Under the pieces are notes generated by a model. The model was not told where the DNA came from. It made no database searches and saw only the letters and a list, made by a program, of their open reading frames with translations. Positions 21,101 through 28,119 of a stretch of DNA of 64,000 bases are shown in pieces; position 1 is the first letter of the stretch; each line of letters starts with the position of its first letter. Position numbers and translations under genes: made by a program. This stretch comes from Ehrlichia canis str. Jake (GTDB lineage Bacteria; Pseudomonadota; Alphaproteobacteria; Rickettsiales; Anaplasmataceae): NCBI RefSeq assembly GCF_000012565.1, contig NC_007354.1, positions 62,001 through 126,000 of the forward strand, written 5' to 3'.

Positions 21101-24100
21101 AGAAAAAACAGCTAGTGATGTTAAAGTAGCGGACACTTTACCTAAACAAGAAAAAGAGACTAGTATTATTGTTACAGAAACTTTAGCTAATAAAGAACAA
21201 GAATCTTCTAATGTATTAACAAGTGAGCAAGTATTAAAAAAAGCAGAGGATAAAGCACAAAAGAATTCTAAAAAAGGTAATAAGAAAGCAAAGAAAGGTG
21301 CTGTAAGTAAAGATAAAATTGAGAGTTCTGTTCTAGAGAAAGTAGATATACTTTCTGTTGATGAAAGTGTGAGTAACAGAGATGATTTAGAAGAAAAAAC
21401 AGCTAGTGATATTAAAGTAGAGGACACTTTACCTAAACAAGAAAAAGAGACTAGTATTATTGTTACAGAAACTTTAGCTAATAAAGAACAAGAATCTTCT
21501 AATGTATTAACAAGTGAGCAAGTATTAAAAAAAGCAGAGGATAAAGCACAAAAGAATTCTAAAAAAGGTAATAAGAAAGCAAAGAAAAGTGCTGTAAGTA
21601 AAGATAAAATTGAGAGTTCTGTTCTAGAGAAAGTAGATATACTTTCTGTTGATGAAAGTGTGGGTGACAGAGATGATTTAGAAGCAAAAACAGCTAATGA
21701 TATTAAAGTAGAGGACACTTTACCTAAACAAGAAAAAGAGACTAGTATTATTGTTACAGAAACTTTAGCTAATAGAGAACAAGAATCTTCTAATGTATTA
21801 ACAAGTGAGCAAGTGTTTAATAAAAAAATCAGTGAAGTACAATATGATTCCGTAGCTGGTAAGAAGATTGCTGAAAGTAAAGAAAATGAGTTAGTAGAAC
21901 TGGTTTCTATTGTAGAGGAATCTATTAATGAAAGTCTAAATCACGAAGATAATCTAGAGGGGGATGTAATAGATGGTTGTGTTACTGGATTTAAAAGTAG
22001 TGAGATTCTACTTATACAGAATGAAAACAGTGATGGTCAAGAATTGCCTACTAGATCATTAAGTAGGAAAGCAAGTAAGAAAGCACGAAAGCAAGCACTT
22101 AAAATGCAAGAAGATTGTCAAAAAAGTAAGAAGAAAACGCAGAAAAACACAAAGCATAATAATGCAAGGAAGATTGTTAAAGCTGAAACAGAGTCTACTT
22201 CTATATTAGAAGATCAATATTCAAGTGTTAGTACCGCTTCTAAAAGGCCCATCAGTAATGTTGTAGTACAAAGTAGTGATATAGGTCAAGATTGTAGACA
22301 ACTTCAAGTTAATTATATCGAAATATGTGATGAGATATTACATACTCATAGATCAGATTTAGAAAAGCTGTTTGGATCATATGATGAGGAAAGACTGAGG
22401 GTAATAATTGAATCAATAAGTGTTAAGAATCTTATAAGTCAGAAGATTATAAATTTAGAAATGAAAAGAATGAAACGTATTGCTACTAGCAATACTGGTT
22501 TGAATGTAGTAATGCCTTCACTGGAGTATACATCCTCTTTATGTCGTATCAGAAGTAAATCTATGTGTGATTTGAGGTTTTCTCATTTTTTATATAGCGT
22601 ACAACTGATTGATAGTTTGTTTGAGGTTGTTAACAGTAATTCTGGTTCACGTAAAGTAGTGGTGAAAGGTACTGCTCATAGAGTTCTTAAAAATGTTTTT
22701 GGATATAGGAAGGACTATAACTTTTTTGTTATTCTAATGAAAGTGTTTGTATTACTTAACTTGTCAGCTATTGCAATATCGCATAGTGATGTCAATCTTA
22801 GGAGAATAAACGTGTACTTTAAACATTCTTGTGACGTCTTTAAGATGGATTTGAATCCTATACTGTTAGAAGTTATACAAGTGTTAGAAAGTATTAAGGG
22901 TAAAGAGATTGACTTGTATCAATTGCAGAATTGTATGTCAGGTATATTTTGTAAATTTTTTAAAGAAAGTATGCCTAATGATAATTATTCATTGAGATTT
23001 TTAAAATCATTGCTAAGTATCTTATCTATTATTACTGTTGATACAGCTCTGGCTAATGATAATGATTTAAGGATAGTAAGAGATGCTGCAATGTTTGGTT
23101 GTATTATCTATATTGGATCTATGTTTCAGCAGTATACTGTACAATATTCTAAGTTAGAGCAGGATAATCATCCTTTCAAGCAATTAACCTGTCAAGATAG
23201 ATCGTTTTGGTTTATGCAGGAAGATTATAAAAAAGTAGTCAATTTGATAAAATTGTTCAATACTTTTAGGAATAGATTGGTTCATTGTTATGATTCTGAA
23301 AATGAAAGATTTGCTGAGCGGTTCAAAGCTCTTTCAAGTCAAGGAAGATGTTTTAATTCTAAGTACGATATAGCAGATATTCTACCTACTGATAAACACA
23401 AGTGTTATCATGCGTGGCATGATACAAGTGATTTTTTTGCAACGTTGTCAATTACTGTACTACAGACTGAATTATTATTGATAAATGATAGTGATTGTGA
23501 TTCTTTAGGATACAGTTTTTTAAATAGAATATATGCTTTCTTTCAAAGGTGTAATATGGATATATATCCTTACGCATTGTCAGAGCGTGTTAATGTAGAT
23601 ACTGATAAAATGCTTGCGTTAATAAGACTTCGTACTGCTTTATCTACATTCTGTAGTAATTCTGCTTCTGGATTTGAGACAAGCAGGCATTATATATTAT
23701 CTCTTAATCAAACGTTGGAAAAAATGCAGTACTGTTGTGATAATAGGTTATTTAGTACATGTATTAAGAAATATACTGTCATGAGTAAACTTTTAGAACA
23801 AGAACGTGCTATATCCTTTGATGCAGATTCGATGACTGATACATCGCCTATTCATGATGGTGTAAATAACTTCCAGTACGATGGAAATAGTGATGTATTG
23901 AAAAAACACGATGTAAGATTTGATGATGTTCCTGAGCAGGACACAGTTGTTGATGTCAAGTTAGAAATGTCTACTGACACTGATTTAGTAGAAAGTATGC
24001 GTGATGATAGTTTATCTGTGTCTGTAGATTGTGATACTAGTTTTATTGGTAGTACTTTTGAGCAAAGGAATTATACTCCTACTGTAGACCTAAAGGTACC

Positions 24101-26252
24101 TAGCTGTAGTAGATCATTTGATATAGAAGATGATAGTCGCTTAGCTAATGTTACGAGACAAGGTAATTCTAGTGCAATGCTAGAAGCACCTAGCTATAGT
24201 GGATTGCTTGATGTAGAAAGTAGTATTACTGGAAATTATACTTCTAATGCAAGGCTAGAAGGAGTGCCTAGTTATTCAATGCAAAATGCACAATGTGCTA
24301 ATAATTTACTGAGAAGTGTAGTAAATAATAGTGAAGTTGCTGATTTACCTGTGCAAGAAAATTTACCATTTAGCTCTAATTTGGTAGGTGATGTGCAATA
24401 TGCTGATAATTTAACAGTGAGTTATCATAGTGATACTGATCTCATTAATTTATCTAAACGAAGAATACGTGGTTATAAAAGACCAAAAAGTAATATCCAG
24501 AATACTTATAATCCTTTGGTTTGTGCGAATGATTCTGATTTTATGAAGAGTGCTTATACACATCAAAAAAATAGGACAACTTATGATGCAAGATTAGGTA
24601 TGCATGATTACAATAGTTCAGTAAAAATAATGCAACCTAGTTATAATTTGCCAAGTAGTCAATTAAGTGAAAATCCTCAAGTGCGGGATTATGCTACTCT
24701 TGGTGCAAGACCGGAAACACATTATGGTAGTCAACAGAAAAAGGATGTGCAACATACTACTAATTTACCAAATATAGGTAATAACTCTAGTAGTGTCATT
24801 AATAATTGCTTTACACAGGGATATTCAACGTTTTCTAATATCTCGGAAAGTGATATGCGATATGTTGATAATCCGTTAGTAAGTGAGAAGCCTGCTGTTA
24901 GTCTTGATGGGCAGCATTATTTAACTCGTAATGCAAGATTAGGTATGCATGATTACAATAGTTCAGTAAAAATAATGCAACCTAGTTGTAATTTGCCAAG
25001 TAATCAATTAAGTGAAAATCCTCAAGTGCGGGATTATGCTACTCTTGGTGCAAGACCGGAAACACATTATGGTAGTCAACAGAAAAAGGATGTGCAACAT
25101 ACTACTAATTTACCAAATATAGGTAATAACTCTAGTAGTGTCATTAATAATTGCTTTACACAGGGATATTCAACGTTTTCTAGTATCTCGGGAAGTGATA
25201 TGCGATATGTTGATAATCCGTTAGTAAGTGAGAAGCCTGCTGTTAGTCTTGATGGGCAGCATTATTTAACTCGTAATGCAAGATTAGGTATGCATGATTA
25301 CAATAGTTCAGTAAAAATAATGCAACCTAGTTATAATTTGCCAAGTAGTCAATTAAGTGAAAATCCTCAAGTGCGGGATTATGCTACTCTTGGTGCAAGA
25401 CCGGAAACACATTATGGTAGTCAACAGAAAAAGGATGTGCAACATACTACTAATTTACCAAATATAGGTAATAACTCTAGTAGTGTCATTAATAATTGCT
25501 TTACACAGGGATATTCAACGTTTTCTAATATCTCGGAAAGTGATATGCGATATGTTGATAATCCGTTAGTAAGTGAGAAGCCTGCTGTTAGTCTTGATGG
25601 GCAGCATTATTTAACTCGTAATGCAAGATTAGGTATGCATGATTACAATAGTTCAGTAAAAATAATGCAACCTAGTTATAATTTGCCAAGTAATCAATTA
25701 AGTGAAAATCCTCAAGTGCGGGATTATGCTACTCTTGGTGCAAGACCGGAAACACATTATGGTAGTCAACAAAAAAAGGATGTGCAACATACTACTAATT
25801 TACCAAATATAGGTAATAACTCTAGTAGTGTCATTAATAATTGCTTTACACAGGGATATTCAACGTTTTCTAATATCTCGGGAAGTGATATGCGATATGT
25901 TGATAATCCGTTAGTAAGTGAGAAGCCTGCTGTTAGTCTTGATGGGCAGCGTTATTTAACTCGTAATACAAGATTAGGTGTACCTAATTATGATGATTCA
26001 GTAGGAATGATGCAGTGTAGTGGTAGTTTACCAAGGTGCCAAGTAGGTAATTATCCTACTGTTATCACTAATCCGAATGTACAACAACATGCCACATCCT
26101 TGAATACGAGGTTAAGTCTACATGTTTATGATTGTTCTGTGGAAAGTGTATCACATGATGATTTGCAAGTAGATGATTTAATGAATTCCATAGCTAATCC
26201 TTGTGTTCAAGGATGTTGTTATCCAGCAGGGTATAAATATATGAGGAATTAA
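15108..26252 (+). CDS. Giant repeat protein, member of the GARPK/poly-G paralog family
   Basis: About 3,714 residues from the ATG at 15108; a TTG at 15096 would add four. No enzyme motif is recognisable and there is no signal peptide. Residues 1-1690 are helical and mildly hydrophobic, like a large solenoid. Then come two 124-residue repeats (about 1691-1938), three 97-residue repeats (about 1953-2243) rich in Lys clusters such as KKQRSRKKSKKKEE, and a basic stretch (SRKASKKARKQ). A domain at about 2486-2770 has the pattern of the C-terminal domain of the downstream paralogs: FLKSLLSILSI then GCIIYIGSMFQQY, compare FYKRVLSTLCQLV and SCAMIMGTMYKQY. Four 115-residue repeats (about 3160-3621) each contain LGARPE, close to the paralogs' GARPK. 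Codon use and base composition resemble the neighbours, so recent transfer is not suggested. It may be a surface or secreted host-interaction protein; this is inference. Confidence 0.88.
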   Translation: MYQQQPSIESIKGLLNNVFEEVSEVSIDYVKMWEYIYWACLIRSDDYLDTINLVRQCDKEHDIFHHAVMCNPEVFISEIAKPKFSSVLQSIKDNHEDCKTIELCLLNGYALSVIVADPLFEEFRLKVTSIRIGGINLCQDIYNEVKEKNSRRGVDKCSEEDVDFLVRGVMYESHIKKYLHLFPNLIYLDCVVAEQKCCKVLFKTLKHYTPKLYYLSLKCANAVPAVKWEIGEEFNDIQLKVKELLLVNCSMDLLLYFLEIESLFIIAPQNLPEDRKILLHDYYYNPDSVVQLLVSTNSYMVDSDGKISCVPVDYDIMSFQKLEVLAINPCQDMSSILYMDGLWDTEAGLNFVDQLITSRKYNLLSGLVDSHPSLLRKLFFVTSPIHKIDLLEDNEELFPKLVPCHFKNGASLIKSLGVGYLIPHFSYSKFGASKRDLKLIQLRLKITKALKDFESELFDNEAIYGDIIKYITRLAYDANGIGSDQSASDKFLKNVLSEAHFYDSVSLGYLVKIVSVNFPTVFCGEFFGSLLDYEESLHIYLVKGIETFIRRKFVEGSIKTLADLKDALLVFQKSAHGKANVAGTNEPVSRILDAILAGPIKQNVQNPHVSAKALCISKLDLYAKEILNDVVGIANVLQIDKSRKITSFVESTLCKTIPCIISNITRTIDNTYASLADDFWEDIFASYNDEFIKMLPNNYQFCTALVTCSTIVKNIGNASSYVRTFLLLDEVGIKLVELRYDYMKLRMLKLSRYSNKMFASLAVLTFFRQVLNFSGMSDEKIRDYLSFCGVKDFASMIIVISNLAFNKLRNFNEQKLIADHRDLGFYEDLNQAFIQHKISHEFMLKILSDVLANTITEVMRLYELHLVPLLEKKVNRLIGVIGNPEDMLQMKNVISSYIMSIRDVFIVKNDLYHFVDDEIVDSDVEMFDRIQSFSPISRKGLLDILNVMFCAKNADVDLLIAQQSSCVLMYLQPMMQGVSFSFKSLNSYRFIYRAINTMYIPYENKYKYSFTRLQSISNVPIVLVSLLFQKIFYSYAKDTIDRQLLFKILYKFQHYFDFQFIQYCFILPQVLENDANVFIYVKQSQNLVQVLRQVEPEVIISTIDNVVRSEVDITELYNTVLSSLILLNKSAVPELSSKEKDYFSKMIDLFQNNFETHGILDGDVMRIISIKLTFEDWSIPQSRCVSDCMVANLSNIKVLKSIQECCDLWVVDLRNQILECEGFPNLNVLDIRNDLVNKCKNVDGINDLTYQLILDKLKPSILPVQYLDEIACCIVLDLVQHIVDNEHINVFYERLVDALVSRKKLSTMQNICETVLQTLKGFLLNKDEFLIGVSSHRQTSLEKEEQTSADSLLSQCFAEWCYVILENLFKGKDLANSVKSYSIAQFVSDNGLPESALLDLEKRMKQRQQVDKYLRLIDRFKSICMRNNNVGIQDRVDTRSRQIFNIENSQIIPLMQKKLSMNKDNTDDNISRLLNDDQYDFSTSQGKSTQILKIIAMMFYSLKPCNKQPVSVHQYVCDNVYISLMKISLISVFFDKGIISGFEIISVVRVLLNMFSSNPYFVNMRYLDFSENIMNYVTEIQYGDFEDKTPRKICNLGFHLVWEMLGVLLHDLLLNCLSDVDSSLCYAEDYFKRLNNIDDYTMLLVKFYYRNVLLRYSEQSSVDSTLKFHPVVFLCKFLKVFDYDLLKYYLPECNITLPVINGSKGKVTDVADTHSLKGGSELPELDEKSVSKKQRSRKKSKKKEEKIYANVVGDPELMYCDETAKEFLISRCVNDLSEAVAYITEVKGSDHLVVKEENFAGVTDALSKSQGPSEPEYNITLHVINGSKGKVTDVTDTHSLKGGSELPELDEKSVSKKQRSRKKSKKKEETIYVNVVGDLELMYCDETAKEFLISRCENNLSEAVIYIPEVKDSDYLVVKEENFAGVTDALSKSQGPSDQVENEEVRQDKGSEVQKRSKKSNKKAKKSAVSKDKIGSSVPEKVDILSVDESVSNRDDLEEKTASDVKVADTLPKQEKETSIIVTETLANKEQESSNVLTSEQVLKKAEDKAQKNSKKGNKKAKKGAVSKDKIESSVLEKVDILSVDESVSNRDDLEEKTASDIKVEDTLPKQEKETSIIVTETLANKEQESSNVLTSEQVLKKAEDKAQKNSKKGNKKAKKSAVSKDKIESSVLEKVDILSVDESVGDRDDLEAKTANDIKVEDTLPKQEKETSIIVTETLANREQESSNVLTSEQVFNKKISEVQYDSVAGKKIAESKENELVELVSIVEESINESLNHEDNLEGDVIDGCVTGFKSSEILLIQNENSDGQELPTRSLSRKASKKARKQALKMQEDCQKSKKKTQKNTKHNNARKIVKAETESTSILEDQYSSVSTASKRPISNVVVQSSDIGQDCRQLQVNYIEICDEILHTHRSDLEKLFGSYDEERLRVIIESISVKNLISQKIINLEMKRMKRIATSNTGLNVVMPSLEYTSSLCRIRSKSMCDLRFSHFLYSVQLIDSLFEVVNSNSGSRKVVVKGTAHRVLKNVFGYRKDYNFFVILMKVFVLLNLSAIAISHSDVNLRRINVYFKHSCDVFKMDLNPILLEVIQVLESIKGKEIDLYQLQNCMSGIFCKFFKESMPNDNYSLRFLKSLLSILSIITVDTALANDNDLRIVRDAAMFGCIIYIGSMFQQYTVQYSKLEQDNHPFKQLTCQDRSFWFMQEDYKKVVNLIKLFNTFRNRLVHCYDSENERFAERFKALSSQGRCFNSKYDIADILPTDKHKCYHAWHDTSDFFATLSITVLQTELLLINDSDCDSLGYSFLNRIYAFFQRCNMDIYPYALSERVNVDTDKMLALIRLRTALSTFCSNSASGFETSRHYILSLNQTLEKMQYCCDNRLFSTCIKKYTVMSKLLEQERAISFDADSMTDTSPIHDGVNNFQYDGNSDVLKKHDVRFDDVPEQDTVVDVKLEMSTDTDLVESMRDDSLSVSVDCDTSFIGSTFEQRNYTPTVDLKVPSCSRSFDIEDDSRLANVTRQGNSSAMLEAPSYSGLLDVESSITGNYTSNARLEGVPSYSMQNAQCANNLLRSVVNNSEVADLPVQENLPFSSNLVGDVQYADNLTVSYHSDTDLINLSKRRIRGYKRPKSNIQNTYNPLVCANDSDFMKSAYTHQKNRTTYDARLGMHDYNSSVKIMQPSYNLPSSQLSENPQVRDYATLGARPETHYGSQQKKDVQHTTNLPNIGNNSSSVINNCFTQGYSTFSNISESDMRYVDNPLVSEKPAVSLDGQHYLTRNARLGMHDYNSSVKIMQPSCNLPSNQLSENPQVRDYATLGARPETHYGSQQKKDVQHTTNLPNIGNNSSSVINNCFTQGYSTFSSISGSDMRYVDNPLVSEKPAVSLDGQHYLTRNARLGMHDYNSSVKIMQPSYNLPSSQLSENPQVRDYATLGARPETHYGSQQKKDVQHTTNLPNIGNNSSSVINNCFTQGYSTFSNISESDMRYVDNPLVSEKPAVSLDGQHYLTRNARLGMHDYNSSVKIMQPSYNLPSNQLSENPQVRDYATLGARPETHYGSQQKKDVQHTTNLPNIGNNSSSVINNCFTQGYSTFSNISGSDMRYVDNPLVSEKPAVSLDGQRYLTRNTRLGVPNYDDSVGMMQCSGSLPRCQVGNYPTVITNPNVQQHATSLNTRLSLHVYDCSVESVSHDDLQVDDLMNSIANPCVQGCCYPAGYKYMRN
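20180..20923 (+). repeat. Tandem repeat, 2 x 372 bp, in the giant gene
   Basis: Two nearly identical in-frame copies (124 codons each). The spacing is fixed by GGCTCTAAAG ending at 20220 and 20592. Each encodes an acidic segment, a KKQRSRKKSKKKEE basic patch and an EFLISRC segment. Confidence 0.92.
20964..21836 (+). repeat. Tandem repeat, 3 x 291 bp, in the giant gene
   Basis: Three in-frame copies of 97 codons. GCTGTAAGTAAAG recurs at 21009, 21300 and 21591. Each unit encodes a Lys-rich patch (KKGNKKAKK) followed by an acidic VDILSVDESV and a KQEKETSIIVTETLA stretch. The last copy diverges at its end near 21810. Confidence 0.92.
24586..25970 (+). repeat. Tandem repeat, 4 x 345 bp, in the giant gene
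   Basis: Four in-frame copies of 115 codons with only a handful of differences. GCAAGATTAGGTA ends at 24600, 24945, 25290 and 25635, and a fifth, diverging start ends at 25980. Each copy encodes DYATLGARPETHYGS. The near identity implies recent expansion or homogenisation. Confidence 0.95.
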
Positions 26253-26389
26253 TAAGATTGCTGATAGTACTTACGCAGTTGTAGTTAAGAGTTTTACATT
26301 ATATATTGTTGAGTAAGGTGTCTATAATTGGATTGACAACGCATATCTAATACTGTAATGGTGTATAAGTATTTTTTTTATGTTAAGTA

Positions 26390-27601
26390 ATGCCAATAGA
26401 AATATTGATGCCTGCTCTTTCTCCTACCATGAAAAATGGTACTATAAGAAAGTGGTATAAATCAGAGGGGGATATAATCAAGTCAGGGGATATTATAGCT
26501 GATATAGAAACTGATAAAGCTGTAATGGAGTTTGAATATACAGATGAAGATGGTATCATTGGCAAAATTTTCTTTGCAGAAGGAAGTAAAGATATAGCAG
26601 TTAACCAATTAATAGCATTAATCGCAGTAGATGAGCATGACTTAGTTAATGTGCAATCATATAAAAAAAGAGATGATGTTTCTCAAAATAACTCGAATGC
26701 GTTACAAGTTAATCAACAGGTTGTAAGTAGTAATGAAGAAGTATTGGTTAATCAGTCTAATGTATCTGAGAGAATTAAAATTAGTCCTTTAGCTAAAAAG
26801 ATTGCTGCAGATCTTTGCGTTGATATTAATTTAATAAAAGGTACAGGTCCTTATGGTAGAATTATAAAAGCTGATGTATTAGATGCTGCAAGTCAAAAAA
26901 AAGAGCATGTGTCTAGTTCTCCTATGAGTTTTACTGAAATTAGTAGCATGCGTAGAGTAATAGCTGAACGTTTAGTATATTCTAAACAAAGTATTCCTCA
27001 TTTTTATGTTTCGATAGATTGTATAGTTGATGATTTATTGAAGTTAAGATTAGAAATTAATGCTGAAAATTCTGATACTAAAGTTACAGTCAATGATTTT
27101 ATTATTAAGGCTGTTGCTATGAGTATTAAAAAATTTCCTGAAATTAATGTATCTTGGTCTGATGATAAAATAGTTGTATTTCATAATGTAGATATTTCTG
27201 TTGCTGTATCTATTGATAGTGGGTTAATTACTCCAATTATTTTTAATGCGGATAAAAAATCCTTATTAGAAATATCAAGTGAAGTTAAAACATTGGCTAG
27301 TAAAGCTAAATCTGGAAAATTGAGATCTGAAGAATTCCAAGGTGGAGGTTTTACTATTTCTAACCTTGGTATGTTTGGTATAAAAGAATTTTGTGCAATT
27401 GTTAATCCTCCTCAATCTTGTATAATGGCTGTTGGGTGTTCTGAAAAAAGAGCAATAGTTGTTGATGATCAAATAAGCATTTCAAATGTTATAACAATAA
27501 CATTATCTGTAGATCATAGAGTTATTGATGGTGTGTTAGCAGCTAAGTTTTTAAGTTGCTTTAAGTCTTATTTAGAGAAACCATTTTTAATGTTAATATA
27601 A
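26390..27601 (+). CDS. pdhC: Pyruvate dehydrogenase E2, dihydrolipoamide acetyltransferase
   Basis: Core of the pyruvate dehydrogenase complex; it transfers the acetyl group from lipoate to CoA. In 403 residues there is one lipoyl domain (1-80) with the lipoylated Lys43 in ETDKAVMEFE, a linker, the E1/E3-binding domain at about 133-165 (SPLAKKIAADL, GTGPYGRI), and the catalytic domain ending in VDHRVIDG with His376 and Asp379. A single lipoyl domain is typical of alphaproteobacterial pyruvate E2. The N-terminus MPIEILMPALSPTM favours pyruvate over 2-oxoglutarate specificity. It stands alone inside the paralog island, unrelated to its neighbours. Confidence 0.92.
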   Translation: MPIEILMPALSPTMKNGTIRKWYKSEGDIIKSGDIIADIETDKAVMEFEYTDEDGIIGKIFFAEGSKDIAVNQLIALIAVDEHDLVNVQSYKKRDDVSQNNSNALQVNQQVVSSNEEVLVNQSNVSERIKISPLAKKIAADLCVDINLIKGTGPYGRIIKADVLDAASQKKEHVSSSPMSFTEISSMRRVIAERLVYSKQSIPHFYVSIDCIVDDLLKLRLEINAENSDTKVTVNDFIIKAVAMSIKKFPEINVSWSDDKIVVFHNVDISVAVSIDSGLITPIIFNADKKSLLEISSEVKTLASKAKSGKLRSEEFQGGGFTISNLGMFGIKEFCAIVNPPQSCIMAVGCSEKRAIVVDDQISISNVITITLSVDHRVIDGVLAAKFLSCFKSYLEKPFLMLI

Positions 27602-28119
27602 AGTTTCTTATTTAGGTTATAGTTTTTTTACAGCTTGCTTTATCTTTTTATGCTTTAATAAAATTTCATCAAGCTTTTTTGTTCTAAATCTTGTTTTGAA
27701 TGAGTAATTTTTTCTTATGCCTAATTCCCTTTAGTAATATTTATAAGATTTTTCTTTTTAAGTCACTTGGACAGTTGTACTACTTGTATGGTTGTTTATT
27801 ATGAATTTACTAGAGATGTTAGTTGTTGTTAACTAAGTAAAGTTTTACTTGTAATTTTGCTTTTTAAAAAATTTTGTTAATATATGGAAGATTTAGAACA
27901 TAACTTTTGGTGTATCATATAAAAATTATGATTTTTAGTAATTACTTGCTAATTTTTTAAGTTCATTTTTTATTATCCTGTTTTTGAATTAGATTTACTC
28001 TAAAGTCTTTGTTTTATCATATAAAGTCTTTGTTTTATCATATTTTTCTTAGAAATATTACTGTAAGTATTAAAAAATTATATTATAATTAACACTTATT
28101 AATAAAATTATAGTTATTT
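27602..28119. other. Intergenic region with a short tandem duplication
   Basis: 518 bases of very AT-rich sequence with no gene. A perfect 22-base tandem duplication (unit TAAAGTCTTTGTTTTATCAT plus AT) lies at 28001-28044, about 75 bases upstream of the next start codon. Confidence 0.6.
28001..28044 (+). repeat. 22-bp tandem duplication upstream of a paralog gene
   Basis: Two adjacent copies of a 22-base unit, 28001-28022 and 28023-28044. Its position just before a start codon means copy number could alter promoter spacing. That is inference. Confidence 0.8.

Noticed and set aside
20945-21718. Long open frame on the - strand (257 codons) inside the giant gene
   Set aside because: It lies opposite the three 291-bp repeats; the openness is repeated along with them and the product is a Ser/Leu-rich mirror of Lys/Glu codons.
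24586-25970. CRISPR-like regular repeats
   Set aside because: Units are 345 bases, contiguous without spacers, and code in frame; no cas gene is near.
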